Notes: generated from the sequence alone by a model not told the origin. 64,000 bases of DNA from Micromonospora sp. NBC_01740 (GCF_035920365.1 NZ_CP109150.1:6758001-6822000); one strand, 5' to 3'. Counted from the first letter of the stretch, positions 51,461 through 63,011 are shown. Translations and numbers: made by a program.

Positions 51461-52731
51461 CGGTCCCCCGCCCCGGTCTGCGCCCCGGCCGACTCCGTCG
51501 CCACGTGTGCTGCCGGTGCTGCCGGTGCTGCCGGCGCTGCGGGGGGTGCCGGCGCTGCGGGGGGTGCCGGTAGCCACGCCGCCACCCGGAAGCCGCCCTC
51601 GGGGCGGGGCCCGGCGTGGAACCGGCCTTCCAGCAGAGCGACCCGTTCGCGCATGCCGAGGATTCCGTGCCCCTCACCGCCGACCCGGGCGCCCCGGCCC
51701 TCGTCGACGATCTCCACGGCCACCTCGTCGGGGCCGTGCTCGGCGGTGACCCGGCACCGGTCGGTGCCCGCGTGCCGTACCACGTTGGTGAGCGCCTCCT
51801 GCACGATCCGGAACGCGGCGAGGTCGACCTCGGCCGGGACGGGCCGCCGCTCGCCGACGCGCCGCAGGTCCACCCGCACCCCCGCGTCGGCGGCAGCCGC
51901 GACCAGTCGGTCGAGGTCGTCCAGCCCCGGCGTCGGGTCCAGCGACGCCGACTCCGACTGCGGGCGGCGCAGCGCGCCGAGCGTACGCCGCAGGCCGGCC
52001 AGGGTGTCGCGGCTGGTCGCCTCGATGGTGGCGAGCGCGGCGCGGGCCTGGGCCGGTTGGGTGTCGATGACCCGGGCGCCCACGCCGGCCTGGATGGCGA
52101 TCACCCCGATGCTGTGCGCGACCATGTCGTGCAGCTCGCGGGCGATGCGCAGCCGCTCGGCGGTGACCGCCTCGGCGGCGGTGTGCGCCCGGACGGCCGC
52201 GGCGTAGCCGCGCCGGGCCTGGACCGAGTTGCCGACCGTCCACGCGGTGACGACCGCCAGCACGGCGAGCGTGGCCCGGTTGATGGGGTCGCTGGCCGGG
52301 TTCACGAAGCCGGCGGTGATCTGCACGACGAGCACCGCGACGGCCACCGGCACCGAGACGCGGCGCGACCGGTGCGCCGCGATCAGCCCCACCACCAGGT
52401 CGATGGCCAGGAACTGCGCGTACCAGATGTCGGTCAGGTAGCCGCCCTCCGGAACGTTGACGGCTGCGGTGACCACGCACGCCGCGACGACCATCAGGGC
52501 CAGGGCGAGCACCGGGCGGCGGCGCAGCAGGCCGGCGGGCGGGACCACGGCCAGCAACGGCACCAGGTAGCGCTCGGAGAACCACCAGTCGCCGAACCCC
52601 ACGCCGCCCCGGCTCGACGCGACGGCCGGGGCGAGCAGCACGGTGACGGGCAGCAGCGCGACGCCGACCCAGGGCAGGACCGCCCGCGCCAGCGACGCGG
52701 CGCGGCGTGGCAGCGGCACGGTGGCGTCCAT
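51457..52731 (-). CDS. NarL-type sensor histidine kinase (HisKA_3)
   Basis: 424 residues. Five to six membrane helices (about 15-170), then HisKA_3 with the phosphorylated His in RLRIARELHDMVAHSIGVIA (about 197-216) and an HATPase domain with EALTNVVRHAGTDRC (N-box, about 315) and GHGILGMRERVALL (G-box, about 360-373). The last 40 residues are an Ala/Pro tail encoded by a 9-bp tandem repeat. ATG 52731 lies six bases after TACCGT, so it is leaderless. No large extracellular sensor domain: it may sense membrane stress or the transporter. Confidence 0.93.
   Translation of the reverse strand: MDATVPLPRRAASLARAVLPWVGVALLPVTVLLAPAVASSRGGVGFGDWWFSERYLVPLLAVVPPAGLLRRRPVLALALMVVAACVVTAAVNVPEGGYLTDIWYAQFLAIDLVVGLIAAHRSRRVSVPVAVAVLVVQITAGFVNPASDPINRATLAVLAVVTAWTVGNSVQARRGYAAAVRAHTAAEAVTAERLRIARELHDMVAHSIGVIAIQAGVGARVIDTQPAQARAALATIEATSRDTLAGLRRTLGALRRPQSESASLDPTPGLDDLDRLVAAAADAGVRVDLRRVGERRPVPAEVDLAAFRIVQEALTNVVRHAGTDRCRVTAEHGPDEVAVEIVDEGRGARVGGEGHGILGMRERVALLEGRFHAGPRPEGGFRVAAWLPAPPAAPAPPAAPAAPAAPAAHVATESAGAQTGAGDR
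51507..51569 (-). repeat. Seven 9-bp tandem repeats encoding the kinase Ala/Pro tail
   Basis: Three GTGCTGCCG units (51507-51533) and two alternating pairs of GCGCTGCGG/GGGGTGCCG (51534-51569). Each unit encodes three residues (AAP/APP), so copy-number change keeps the frame. Confidence 0.85.
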
Positions 52732-52737
52732 GCGCAC

Positions 52738-52743
52738 ACGGTA
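52738..52743 (-). promoter_or_regulatory. Leaderless promoter of the histidine kinase (-10 TACCGT)
   Basis: TACCGT on the minus strand (52743-52738) precedes ATG 52731 by six bases. The divergent gap to the ABC gene is 132 bases. Confidence 0.55.
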
Positions 52744-52863
52744 GACAGCCCGTCGCCGCCCGCGCATCGGCCCACGGGCGTACGCCCCGGGGCGGGTCAC
52801 CGGCCGCCGGGTGTGGCCGCCGGGGCGACGCCCCGCCGGCCGCCGCCCGGCAGCGTGGGGCAG

Positions 52864-53778
52864 GTGATCGAACTTCAGTCCCTGACGAGACGGTACGGCC
52901 GCACGACGGCCGTCGACGACCTCACCCTGACCGTGCGCCCCGGCCACGTGACAGGGTTCCTCGGCCCCAACGGGGCCGGCAAGTCCACCACGCTGCGGAT
53001 GATCATCGGGCTCACCGCGCCGACCAGCGGCACCGTCACCGTGGACGGGGTCCGCTTCGCCGCCCGGCCACGCGGGCTGCGCCACGCCGGCGCGCTGCTC
53101 GACGCCGGGGACGTGCACGGCGGGCGCAGCGCCGTCGCGCACCTGTCGGCCCTGGCCCGCAGCAACGGCATCGCGCGCGCCCGGGTCGACGAGGTGCTCC
53201 GGGAGGTGGGGCTGTCGGCCGTCGCCCGGCGGCGCATCGGCGGCTTCTCGCTCGGCATGCGGCAGCGGCTCGGGATCGCCGCCGCGCTGCTCGGGGACCC
53301 GCCCGTCCTGCTCTTCGACGAGCCGTTCAACGGTCTCGACCCGGAGGGGGTGCGCTGGGTACGGGACCTGTTCCGGCGGCTGGCGGCCGAGGGGCGCACG
53401 GTCTTCGTCTCCAGCCATCTGATGAGCGAGATGCAGAACTGCGTGGACCGGCTCGTGGTGATCGGCCGGGGCCGGCTGATCGCCGAGCAGGGCCTCGCCG
53501 AGTTCGCCGCCGGGAACACCCGGGCCGACGTGACCGTCCGTACGCCCGACCCGGCGACGCTGTCCGCCGTGCTCACCGCCGAGGGCGCGCACGTCCGCCC
53601 GGACGACGCCGGGGTGCTCGTCGTGACCGGCCTGACGGCCGCGCGGATCGGCGACCTCGCGCTCGCCCACCGCGTCGGGCTGCACGAACTGACCGCCCGC
53701 ACCGCCTCACTGGAGGAGGCCTTCATGGCACTCACCGCCGACAGCGTCGAGTATCTCGCCGGGGAGGGGACCCGATGA
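52864..53778 (+). CDS. ABC transporter ATP-binding protein (drug/lantibiotic type)
   Basis: 304 residues. Walker A GPNGAGKSTTLR (about 38-49), signature FSLGMRQRLGIA (about 131-142), Walker B VLLFDEPFNGLD (about 151-162), switch His in FVSSHLMSEMQNC (about 183-195). A C-terminal DUF4162-like segment (about 215-300) is typical of drug and bacitracin-type exporters. GTG 52864 is the start. It is coupled to the permease by ATGA and diverges from the two-component system that probably regulates it. Confidence 0.93.
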   Translation: MIELQSLTRRYGRTTAVDDLTLTVRPGHVTGFLGPNGAGKSTTLRMIIGLTAPTSGTVTVDGVRFAARPRGLRHAGALLDAGDVHGGRSAVAHLSALARSNGIARARVDEVLREVGLSAVARRRIGGFSLGMRQRLGIAAALLGDPPVLLFDEPFNGLDPEGVRWVRDLFRRLAAEGRTVFVSSHLMSEMQNCVDRLVVIGRGRLIAEQGLAEFAAGNTRADVTVRTPDPATLSAVLTAEGAHVRPDDAGVLVVTGLTAARIGDLALAHRVGLHELTARTASLEEAFMALTADSVEYLAGEGTR

Positions 53779-54629
53779 CCGCCGTGACCGCGCCGACCCG
53801 CCGACCGACCAATACCGACGTCCCGGCCCGGTTCCGCGACCTGCTGGCCGCCGAGTGGATCAAGCTGTGGTCGCTGCGCTCGACCCGCTGGACGCTGCCG
53901 CTGGTCTTCCTGTTCGTGGTCGGGGTCAGCGTCAACGCCAGCCTCGCCGACCACCGGAACTGGCCGACGTACCCGCAGGAGCGCCGGGAGATGTTCCGCA
54001 TGTACGGGCCGGTGCGCGACGCCTTCCCCGAGGCCGGCTACCTGCTGCTGATCCTCGCCTCGGCCACCATCGGCGCACTGACCATCGTCGGCGAGCACCA
54101 GAGCGGGCTGATCCGGGCCACGTTCGCCGCCGTCCCCGCCCGCCGCGCGCTGGTCGCGGCGAAGGCCGCCGTGCTGGCCGGGGTCATGCTCGTCTTCGGC
54201 ACGGTCACCGCGACGACGTCGTTCTGGGTGTCCCAGGCGATCCTCGCCGACCGGGACGCCGGCTGGTCGATCGGCGAGCCGGGGGTGCTGCGCGCGGTCG
54301 TGGCGAGCGCCGCGCTCGTGCCGGTGTGCGCGCTGGTCGGGATGGGTCTGGGCGCGCTCACCCGGCACGCCGCCGGTGCGGTGGCCGGCGCGACGGCGGT
54401 GCTCGTGCTGGTGCCGATGACGGTGGACAGCGACGAGCACCGGTGGATCGCCGAGGCGTACAACGCCCTGCCCCTCGCCGCCTGGCTACGACTGCTCGAG
54501 GTGCATCCCGACGTCGTCAACCTGGACCCGTACCCGGCCACCGTCACCGGCTCCTGGCTGACCCTGGCCGCCTGGTCCGCGGCCGCCACCCTGGCGGCGA
54601 TCACGCTGACCCACCGCCGCGACCCCTGA
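53775..54629 (+). CDS. ABC transporter permease
   Basis: 284 residues with six membrane helices, ABC-2-like. A cytoplasmic start (FRDLLAAEWIKLWSLRSTRW, about 21-40) leads to helix 1; TIGALTIVGEHQSGLIRATF (about 96-115) and AAVPARRALVAAKAAVL (about 116-132) are the usual coupling segment of this family. The ATG overlaps the ATP-binding gene stop by four bases. Substrate unknown. It converges on leuS across a palindromic element. Confidence 0.88.
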   Translation: MTAVTAPTRRPTNTDVPARFRDLLAAEWIKLWSLRSTRWTLPLVFLFVVGVSVNASLADHRNWPTYPQERREMFRMYGPVRDAFPEAGYLLLILASATIGALTIVGEHQSGLIRATFAAVPARRALVAAKAAVLAGVMLVFGTVTATTSFWVSQAILADRDAGWSIGEPGVLRAVVASAALVPVCALVGMGLGALTRHAAGAVAGATAVLVLVPMTVDSDEHRWIAEAYNALPLAAWLRLLEVHPDVVNLDPYPATVTGSWLTLAAWSAAATLAAITLTHRRDP

Positions 54630-54669
54630 CCCGGCCCGCCCCAGCGCGCGGCCCGGCCCGACCTGGCGC

Positions 54670-54744
54670 GTCGATCATGCAGTCGTGGTGCCCGGCTAAT
54701 CCCGCCCCGGGGACCTTGTCCCCCACCACAACTGCATGATCGAC
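54670..54744. repeat. Palindromic element between convergent genes
   Basis: Arms 54670-54690 and 54724-54744 pair over 21 bases with one mismatch; the left arm begins GTCGATCATGCAGTCG. The loop is 33 bases. Lower GC than its surroundings. It can serve as a bidirectional terminator and looks like a dispersed palindromic repeat of the kind seen in Micromonospora and Streptomyces genomes. Confidence 0.75.
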
Positions 54745-54760
54745 CGCGCACGGCGCGGCG

Positions 54761-57595
<2,835 letters not shown>

Positions 57596-57600
57596 GGCGT

Positions 57601-57621
57601 CTCCTCGCTTCGCTCGTCGCC
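57601..57621 (-). repeat. Family-2 repeat end before leuS
   Basis: GGCGACGAGCGAAGCGAGGAG on the minus strand. It shares CGAGCGAAGCGAGG with the hisD-hisC repeat and provides the leuS ribosome binding site. Confidence 0.6.
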
Positions 57622-57770
57622 GCCGGCCACGCCACGGCCGGGCTGGGTGCTGACCTCGCTCGGCGCGGTCATGTCGGTCTGGCTCGGGTCTGTCCGCCGC
57701 CGGCGCCGCGCCGCCCGAGGGCCGGCGCCGGTGCCGGGTGCCGATCGCCGGGGCGTCCGGCGGAGGGCAC

Positions 57771-57796
57771 AAAAAAGCCCCTCGCGCAGGAGGGGC
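57771..57796 (-). terminator. leuS attenuator terminator with U-tract
   Basis: On the minus strand GAGGGGC/GCCCCTC arms (57777-57783 and 57790-57796, perfect 7 bp, 6-base loop) are followed by six Ts. This is the only classical U-tract terminator seen in the window, 176 bases before leuS. Confidence 0.88.
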
Positions 57797-57833
57797 CGCC
57801 GTGCTGTCGCGCGTCAGCGCATCAGCACGGCCC
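57792..57833 (-). promoter_or_regulatory. leuS antiterminator hairpin
   Basis: On the minus strand GCCGTGCTG (about 57831-57823) pairs perfectly with CAGCACGGC (about 57806-57798). Extending it, GGGCC upstream can pair with the GGCCCC that forms the 5' arm of the terminator, so the two structures exclude each other. The leader-peptide stop codon lies at the end of the first arm. Confidence 0.7.
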
Positions 57834-57860
57834 GGTAAGAAGCAGGAAGAATCCGGCCAT
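57822..57860 (-). CDS. leuS leader peptide (12 codons, Leu-Leu-Leu)
   Basis: ATG 57860 to TGA 57824-57822 encodes [12 protein letters not shown]. Codons 6-8 are CTG CTT CTT; CTT is rare in this GC-rich genome. It is preceded by TACACT seven bases upstream, so it is a leaderless mini-cistron at the 5' end of the leuS mRNA. A ribosome stalled at the Leu codons leaves the antiterminator arm free; one reaching the stop codon covers that arm and lets the terminator form. This matches ribosome-mediated attenuation by charged tRNA-Leu. Confidence 0.8.
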   Translation of the reverse strand: MAGFFLLLTGPC

Positions 57861-57867
57861 GCCCGGG

Positions 57868-57873
57868 AGTGTA
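57868..57873 (-). promoter_or_regulatory. leuS leader promoter (-10 TACACT)
   Basis: TACACT on the minus strand (57873-57868) ends seven bases before the leader-peptide ATG at 57860. The -35 region is weak (GACGTG about 18 bases upstream). Confidence 0.65.
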
Positions 57874-58176
57874 CCCCGCCGTCCGGTCCCGCACGTCGCC
57901 CGCCGCCACGGGTCGGGACGGCGACACCGGACGTACGCGCCGCGGCAGCCCTTTGTGATCATCAACGGCACCGAGAGCGACGGTCCGATCCCCCGACCCG
58001 GCGAATGTTCGGTGCGTAACCGACCGTCTACCTGCGGGGGTCGGCGACGGCGACAAACATGGTTAGCCTGAGAGACCAGTGAGATTTCTGCGGCAGACGA
58101 GGCTCGGCGTCGCGAACCCTACGGCGGGTCCAGCTGCTCTATACAGAGCTGCCGTCCGGCGACGAGGAGGAGGCCC

Positions 58177-59232
58177 GTGACACAACAGACCAGGGACGAG
58201 GTGGGCGGCGTGTTGCCGCACGACGAGTTCCGTGCCGCCAGCGAAGCCATCGTGTCGAACATCGAGCAGGTCATCGAGGGCAAGACCGCCACCGTGCGGC
58301 TCGCCCTGGCCGTCCTGCTCGCCGAGGGCCACCTGCTCATCGAGGACGTGCCCGGGGTCGGCAAGACCAAGCTCGCCAAGGCCATGGCCCGGTCGATCGA
58401 CTGCTCCGTGCGCCGCATCCAGTTCACCCCCGACCTGCTGCCCAGCGACGTCACGGGGGTCAGCGTCTACAACCAGGAGACGCACGACTTCGAGTTCCGC
58501 CCCGGTGCGGTCTTCGCCAACCTGGTCGTCGGCGACGAGATCAACCGCGCCTCGCCGAAGACGCAGTCGGCGCTGCTGGAGTGCATGGAGGAGCGCCAGG
58601 TCACCGTCGACGGCGTCACCTACCACCTCCAGACGCCGTTCATGGTCGTCGCGACCCAGAACCCGATCGAGATGGAGGGCACCTATCCCCTCCCCGAGGC
58701 ACAGCGCGACCGGTTCACCGCCCGCATCGCGATGGGCTACCCGGACCCGAGCGCCGAGCTGGCGATGCTCGACGGGCACGGCGCGACGGACCCGCTGGAC
58801 GAGCTGCGTCCGGTCGCCGACGCCAACACCGTGCGGCAGCTGATCGGCCACGTCCGGCAGGTGCACGTCGCCGACGCCGTCAAGCAGTACGCGATCGACC
58901 TGGTCACCGCCACCCGCGAGGCCGCCGACCTGCGGCTGGGCGCCTCCCCGCGGGCGACCCTCCAGCTCCTGCGCACCGCCCGCGCGGTGGCCGCCCTGGA
59001 GGGGCGCGACTACGTCCTGCCCGACGACCTCCAGGTGCTGGCCGTGCCGGTGCTCGCGCACCGAATCATCCCCACCGCCGACGCCCAGCTCGCCCGGCGT
59101 ACGACCGACGCGATCGTCTCCGAGCTGGTGCACCGGCTGCCGCTGCCGCACGACCGCGGGCGCTCCCCGTACGACACCCGCCCCACGGGCGAGGGCAACG
59201 GCCGAGCCACGTACGAGCCGCGGAGGCGGTGA
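58177..59232 (+). CDS. MoxR-family AAA+ ATPase
   Basis: 351 residues. AAA_3 ATPase with Walker A EDVPGVGKTKLAKAMA (about 55-70), Walker B VVGDEINRASPKTQSALLEC (about 119-138), sensor 1 MVVATQNPIEMEGTYPLPEA (about 160-179) and sensor 2 in the lid (LGASPRATLQLL, about 252-263). MoxR proteins act as chaperones for partner proteins with metal or vWA domains. GTG 58177 has GAGGAGGAGG six bases upstream. First gene of the moxR-DUF58-transglutaminase operon. Confidence 0.95.
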   Translation: MTQQTRDEVGGVLPHDEFRAASEAIVSNIEQVIEGKTATVRLALAVLLAEGHLLIEDVPGVGKTKLAKAMARSIDCSVRRIQFTPDLLPSDVTGVSVYNQETHDFEFRPGAVFANLVVGDEINRASPKTQSALLECMEERQVTVDGVTYHLQTPFMVVATQNPIEMEGTYPLPEAQRDRFTARIAMGYPDPSAELAMLDGHGATDPLDELRPVADANTVRQLIGHVRQVHVADAVKQYAIDLVTATREAADLRLGASPRATLQLLRTARAVAALEGRDYVLPDDLQVLAVPVLAHRIIPTADAQLARRTTDAIVSELVHRLPLPHDRGRSPYDTRPTGEGNGRATYEPRRR

Positions 59233-59233
59233 C

Positions 59234-60532
59234 GTGCGCGACGGGCTGCGCGGGCTGACCACCCGCGGCCGTTCGTTCCTGGCGGCCGCGGTCGCGGCGG
59301 CGGTCTCGGCCGGCATCCTCGGCGAGAAGGACCTGCTCCGGGTGGCCGTGCTGCTGGCCATCCTGCCGCTGCTCGCCGCGGCCTACGTCGGGCGCAGCCG
59401 CTACAAGCTGGCCTGCAACCGGTCGCTGGACCCGCACCGGGTGCCCGTCGGGGCCAGCTCCCGGGTGGTGCTGCGGTTGCAGAACATGTCCCGCCTGCCC
59501 ACCGGCACCCTGCTGCTGGAGGACCGGCTGCCGTACGCGCTGGGCAGCCGGCCCCGGGTGGTGCTGGAGCGGCTCGGCGCCCACCAGGCCAGCTCGGTGG
59601 CCTACACGGTGCGCGCCGACGTGCGTGGCCGCTACGAGGTGGGCCCGCTGGTGGTCCGGATGACCGACCCGTTCGGGTTGTGCGAGCTGAGCCGCGCCTT
59701 CCCGAGCACCGATCATCTGACCGTCATTCCACAGGTCACGCCGCTGCCCTCGGTGCGCCTGCCCGGCGAGTACGCCGGCAGCGGCGACAGCCGGGCCCGC
59801 TCGGTGGCGGTGCACGGCGAGGACGACGCCGCCACCCGGGAGTACCGGATGGGCGACGACCTGCGCCGGGTGCACTGGAAGTCCACCGCCCGCACCGGCG
59901 AGCTGATGGTGCGCCGGGAGGAGCAACCCTGGGAGAGCCGGGCCACCGTCGTGCTGGACACCCGCGCGTACGGCCACCGCGGCGACGGGCCGACGGCCTC
60001 CTTCGAGTGGGCGGTCTCCGCCGCGGCCAGCATCGCGGTGCACCTGCGGCAGGCCGGCTACAAGCTGCGTCTGGTCACGGGTTCCGGCGCGGACGTGGAC
60101 GCGTCCGAGGCGGCCGGCGACGGGGTGCTCCTCGACCACCTCGCCGAGGTCCGGCTCGACAAGAACGGTGAGCTCACCACCCTGGTGCAGCGGGTCCGGC
60201 AACGGGCGGACGGCGGCCTGATCATCGGCCTCTTCGGCTCGGTGAGCACGGCCGAGGCCGAGCTGCTGGCCGGGCTGCGGGGCAACGGCGCGACCTGCGT
60301 CGGTTTCCTGCTCGACAGCTCCACCTGGCTGAACCTGCCCGCCAAGGCGCGGGCCGAGGCCGACCACGCCCACGGCGCCGCCGCGCTGGCCATGTTGCAG
60401 AGCGGCTGGCGGGTCATCGGCGTCGACCACGGCACGCAGTTGCCCGCGCTGTGGCCGCAGGCGGCCCGCGGCTCGCAGGGCTTCGCGCTGCGGGCGGCCA
60501 TGGCCGAGACGGTGGCCGGCGGCATGCGATGA
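59234..60532 (+). CDS. DUF58-domain protein
   Basis: 432 residues. Two N-terminal membrane helices (about 13-50) precede a beta-rich stretch and the DUF58 core: GSGDSRARSVAVHGEDDAAT (about 178-197), then REYRMGDDLRRVHWKSTART (about 198-217) with the invariant Arg-Trp-Lys pattern, then a vWA-like fold, TVVLDTRAYGHRGDGPTASF (about 237-256). It is the standard partner of MoxR. Function in wall or envelope assembly is inferred. The GTG start lies two bases after the moxR stop. Confidence 0.92.
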   Translation: MRDGLRGLTTRGRSFLAAAVAAAVSAGILGEKDLLRVAVLLAILPLLAAAYVGRSRYKLACNRSLDPHRVPVGASSRVVLRLQNMSRLPTGTLLLEDRLPYALGSRPRVVLERLGAHQASSVAYTVRADVRGRYEVGPLVVRMTDPFGLCELSRAFPSTDHLTVIPQVTPLPSVRLPGEYAGSGDSRARSVAVHGEDDAATREYRMGDDLRRVHWKSTARTGELMVRREEQPWESRATVVLDTRAYGHRGDGPTASFEWAVSAAASIAVHLRQAGYKLRLVTGSGADVDASEAAGDGVLLDHLAEVRLDKNGELTTLVQRVRQRADGGLIIGLFGSVSTAEAELLAGLRGNGATCVGFLLDSSTWLNLPAKARAEADHAHGAAALAMLQSGWRVIGVDHGTQLPALWPQAARGSQGFALRAAMAETVAGGMR

Positions 60533-60548
60533 ACGGAAGGGTCCCCTC

Positions 60549-63011
60549 ATGATCGCCCACCGGAACCTGGGCTTCGTGGCCGCCGCGGCGACGCTGCTCG
60601 CCGCCGCGCCGCTGTCGGCCATCTTCGAACGCTGGACGTGGCTGATCCAGGCGACGATCGCGGTGGCCGTGGTCGCCGCCGTGGCCGCGCTCGCCCGGCT
60701 GGCGCGGGTTCCGCTCTGGGGCCAGGCGCTGGGCATGCTGGCCGGCCTGACGCTCGCCCTGACCTGGCTCTTCCCCGGCGGCACCGAACTGCTGGGCATC
60801 GTGCCCACCCCGTCGACCTTCACGCACTTCGGCGAGCTGCTCGACGGCTCGCTGGAGGACATGCGCTCGTACGGCGTCAAGGTCCCCGACACCGACCCGC
60901 TGCTGTTCGTCACGGTGCTCGGGATCGGCGGGGTGGCCGTGGTGGTCGACGTGCTCACCGTCGGGCTGCGCCGGCCGGCGCTGGCCGGCCTGCCGATGCT
61001 GGCGATCTACTCGGTGCCCGTCGCGGTCTACGTGGACAGCGTCCCGGCGGTGCCGTTCGTCGTCGGCGCCGCCGGGTTCCTCTGGCTGCTGGTGACCGAC
61101 AACGTCGACCGGGTCCGCCGGTTCGGCCGGCGGTTCACCGGCGACGGGCGGGACGTCGACGTCTGGGAGGCCTCGCCGCTGGCCGCCGCCGGCCGGCGGC
61201 TGGCGGCGGTGGGTGTGGCCCTGGCCGTGGTGCTGCCGCTGGCCGTGCCGGGGATGACGGGCGGGCTGCTGGACACGCTGGGCGGTTCGGGCAACGGCAA
61301 CGGCAACGGGCGCTCCGGGCAGGGCGGCACCGGCCGGATCGACCTGTTCGCGGCGTTGAGCGGGCAGCTCAACCAGTCCGAGGTCGCCGATCTGGTCAAG
61401 GTCACCACGAACGAGCCCCGCCCCTTCTACCTGCGCTTCGGCGTGGCCGACAAGCTCACGCCGAGCGGCTTCCGTGAGGGCACCCCCACGGGCCGGCCCG
61501 TCGACGACCTGCCGGCGCCGTCCGCGCGGGGCGCCGAGCAGCGGACGTACCAGGCCACGGTCGAGGTGACGAAGACCCTCAACATGCCGCTGCTGCCGGT
61601 CTACACCGAACCGGTGCGCTCCGAGGGCCTCAACGGCAACTGGGCGTACGACCCCAGCCTCCAGGTGGTCTTCTCCCACCGGGACAACTCTCGCGACAAG
61701 CGCTACTCGTTCGAGTACGTGCGCTCGACCTACACGCCGGCGGCCCTGCGCCGGTCGTCGCCGTTGCCGGCCGACCACGCCGTGCGGCGCCTGCATCCCG
61801 CGCCGCCGCCGGTGCCCGAGGTCGAGGAGCTGGTCTCCACCCTGGTACGGGGCAAGGACACCGAGTACGACAAGGTCCGTGCGATCTACGACCACTTCTC
61901 CGCGGACAACGGCTTCACCTACTCGCTCAGCACCAAGGGCGGCACCAGCGGGCGGGAGATCGTCGACTTCCTCGACAACAAGGTCGGCTTCTGCCAGCAG
62001 TACGCCGCCGCGATGACGTGGCTGGTCCGGGCTGCCGGCGTCCCGGCGCGGGTGGCGTTCGGCTTCGCCAACGGCAGCAACTCCGGCGACGGCACGTACA
62101 CGTTGACCAACCGGAACCTGCACGCCTGGACGGAGGTCTACTTCAACGAGATCGGTTGGGTGCCCTTCGACCCGACCCCGGCGTACGGCGTGCAGGGCTC
62201 GACCCGGTCGGCCTGGGCGCCGGACATCGACGCCCCGGAGGCGGAGACGCCGACCGCAGGCCCGACGAGTGCCCCCGGCGACGTCGACCCGTCGGCCGGC
62301 CCGGCGGGGCCGGAGGGCCCCGAGGAGGACATCGACTCCGGCCTGGCCCTCGACGGCACGGCCCCGACCGACCAGGCTCCGGTCTGGCCCTGGTACGCCG
62401 CCGCGGCGGTGCTGGCCCTGCTCGCTCTGCTCGCCCTGCCGGCGCTGCGCCGCACGGCACTGCGCCGCAAGCGCAGCGGCCCGGCGAAACCCGCCGCGGC
62501 GGCGGTGCGCCCCGGGGCCACCGACGACGCGCCCGTCGACGGGCGACGCATGGTGGTGGTGGCGGACGCGGAGCGGGCGCGGGCGGACGCGCACGCCGCC
62601 TGGGACGAACTGCTGGACACGCTTGTGGACTACCGGGTCCGGGTGGACCGGACGGAGACCCCCCGGGCGACCGCCGACCGGCTGTCCCGGGAGGCGCTCA
62701 CGGCCGACGCGGGGGCGACCACGGCGGTACGCCTGCTCGGCCGCGCCGAGGAACGCGCCCGCTACGCCCGCGATCCGCTGACCGGCGAGCAGCTCCTGCC
62801 GGCCCTGCGCACCGTACGCGCCGCGCTGGCCGCACAGACCGACCGGCGTACCCGCCTGGTGGCGGCGGTGCTGCCGCCGTCGGTGCTGCTGCGCTGGCGC
62901 ACCGGCACGGCCGAGGCGTCGTCCCGGCTGGTGGCGGCGGGCGGTCGGGCCCGGCACCGGTTGCTGCGCTGGAACCCGCGTCGCCTGGTGGCCGGCCGCA
63001 TGGCCCGCTGA
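60549..63011 (+). CDS. Membrane-anchored transglutaminase-like protein (DUF3488)
   Basis: 820 residues. Seven membrane helices of DUF3488 (about 8-225) precede an extracytoplasmic region. The transglutaminase-like core shows the catalytic Cys in NKVGFCQQYAAAMTWLVRAA (about 478-497), the His in TNRNLHAWTEVYFNEIGW (about 520-537) and the Asp in VPFDPTPAYG (about 538-547). A Pro/Ala/Thr-rich stretch, another membrane helix (about 618-636) and a cytoplasmic DUF4129-like tail follow. Third gene of the operon; ATG 60549 with GGAAGGG upstream. Substrate unknown; wall-linked protease or amidase activity is possible. Confidence 0.93.
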   Translation: MIAHRNLGFVAAAATLLAAAPLSAIFERWTWLIQATIAVAVVAAVAALARLARVPLWGQALGMLAGLTLALTWLFPGGTELLGIVPTPSTFTHFGELLDGSLEDMRSYGVKVPDTDPLLFVTVLGIGGVAVVVDVLTVGLRRPALAGLPMLAIYSVPVAVYVDSVPAVPFVVGAAGFLWLLVTDNVDRVRRFGRRFTGDGRDVDVWEASPLAAAGRRLAAVGVALAVVLPLAVPGMTGGLLDTLGGSGNGNGNGRSGQGGTGRIDLFAALSGQLNQSEVADLVKVTTNEPRPFYLRFGVADKLTPSGFREGTPTGRPVDDLPAPSARGAEQRTYQATVEVTKTLNMPLLPVYTEPVRSEGLNGNWAYDPSLQVVFSHRDNSRDKRYSFEYVRSTYTPAALRRSSPLPADHAVRRLHPAPPPVPEVEELVSTLVRGKDTEYDKVRAIYDHFSADNGFTYSLSTKGGTSGREIVDFLDNKVGFCQQYAAAMTWLVRAAGVPARVAFGFANGSNSGDGTYTLTNRNLHAWTEVYFNEIGWVPFDPTPAYGVQGSTRSAWAPDIDAPEAETPTAGPTSAPGDVDPSAGPAGPEGPEEDIDSGLALDGTAPTDQAPVWPWYAAAAVLALLALLALPALRRTALRRKRSGPAKPAAAAVRPGATDDAPVDGRRMVVVADAERARADAHAAWDELLDTLVDYRVRVDRTETPRATADRLSREALTADAGATTAVRLLGRAEERARYARDPLTGEQLLPALRTVRAALAAQTDRRTRLVAAVLPPSVLLRWRTGTAEASSRLVAAGGRARHRLLRWNPRRLVAGRMAR

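Larger units (their letters stand above)
57596..58176. other. leuS leader and leuS/moxR intergenic region
   Basis: 580 bases with no full-size gene. On the minus strand it contains the leuS leader-peptide promoter, leader peptide, antiterminator and terminator (57771-57873), then a GC-rich stretch and the family-2 repeat end before leuS. On the plus side, TTAGCCT at 58061-58067 is a possible -10 box for moxR. Confidence 0.7.

Noticed and set aside
57596..57860. T-box riboswitch for leuS
   Set aside because: No T-box sequence or specifier-loop structure is visible; the leader peptide and competing hairpins explain the region better.
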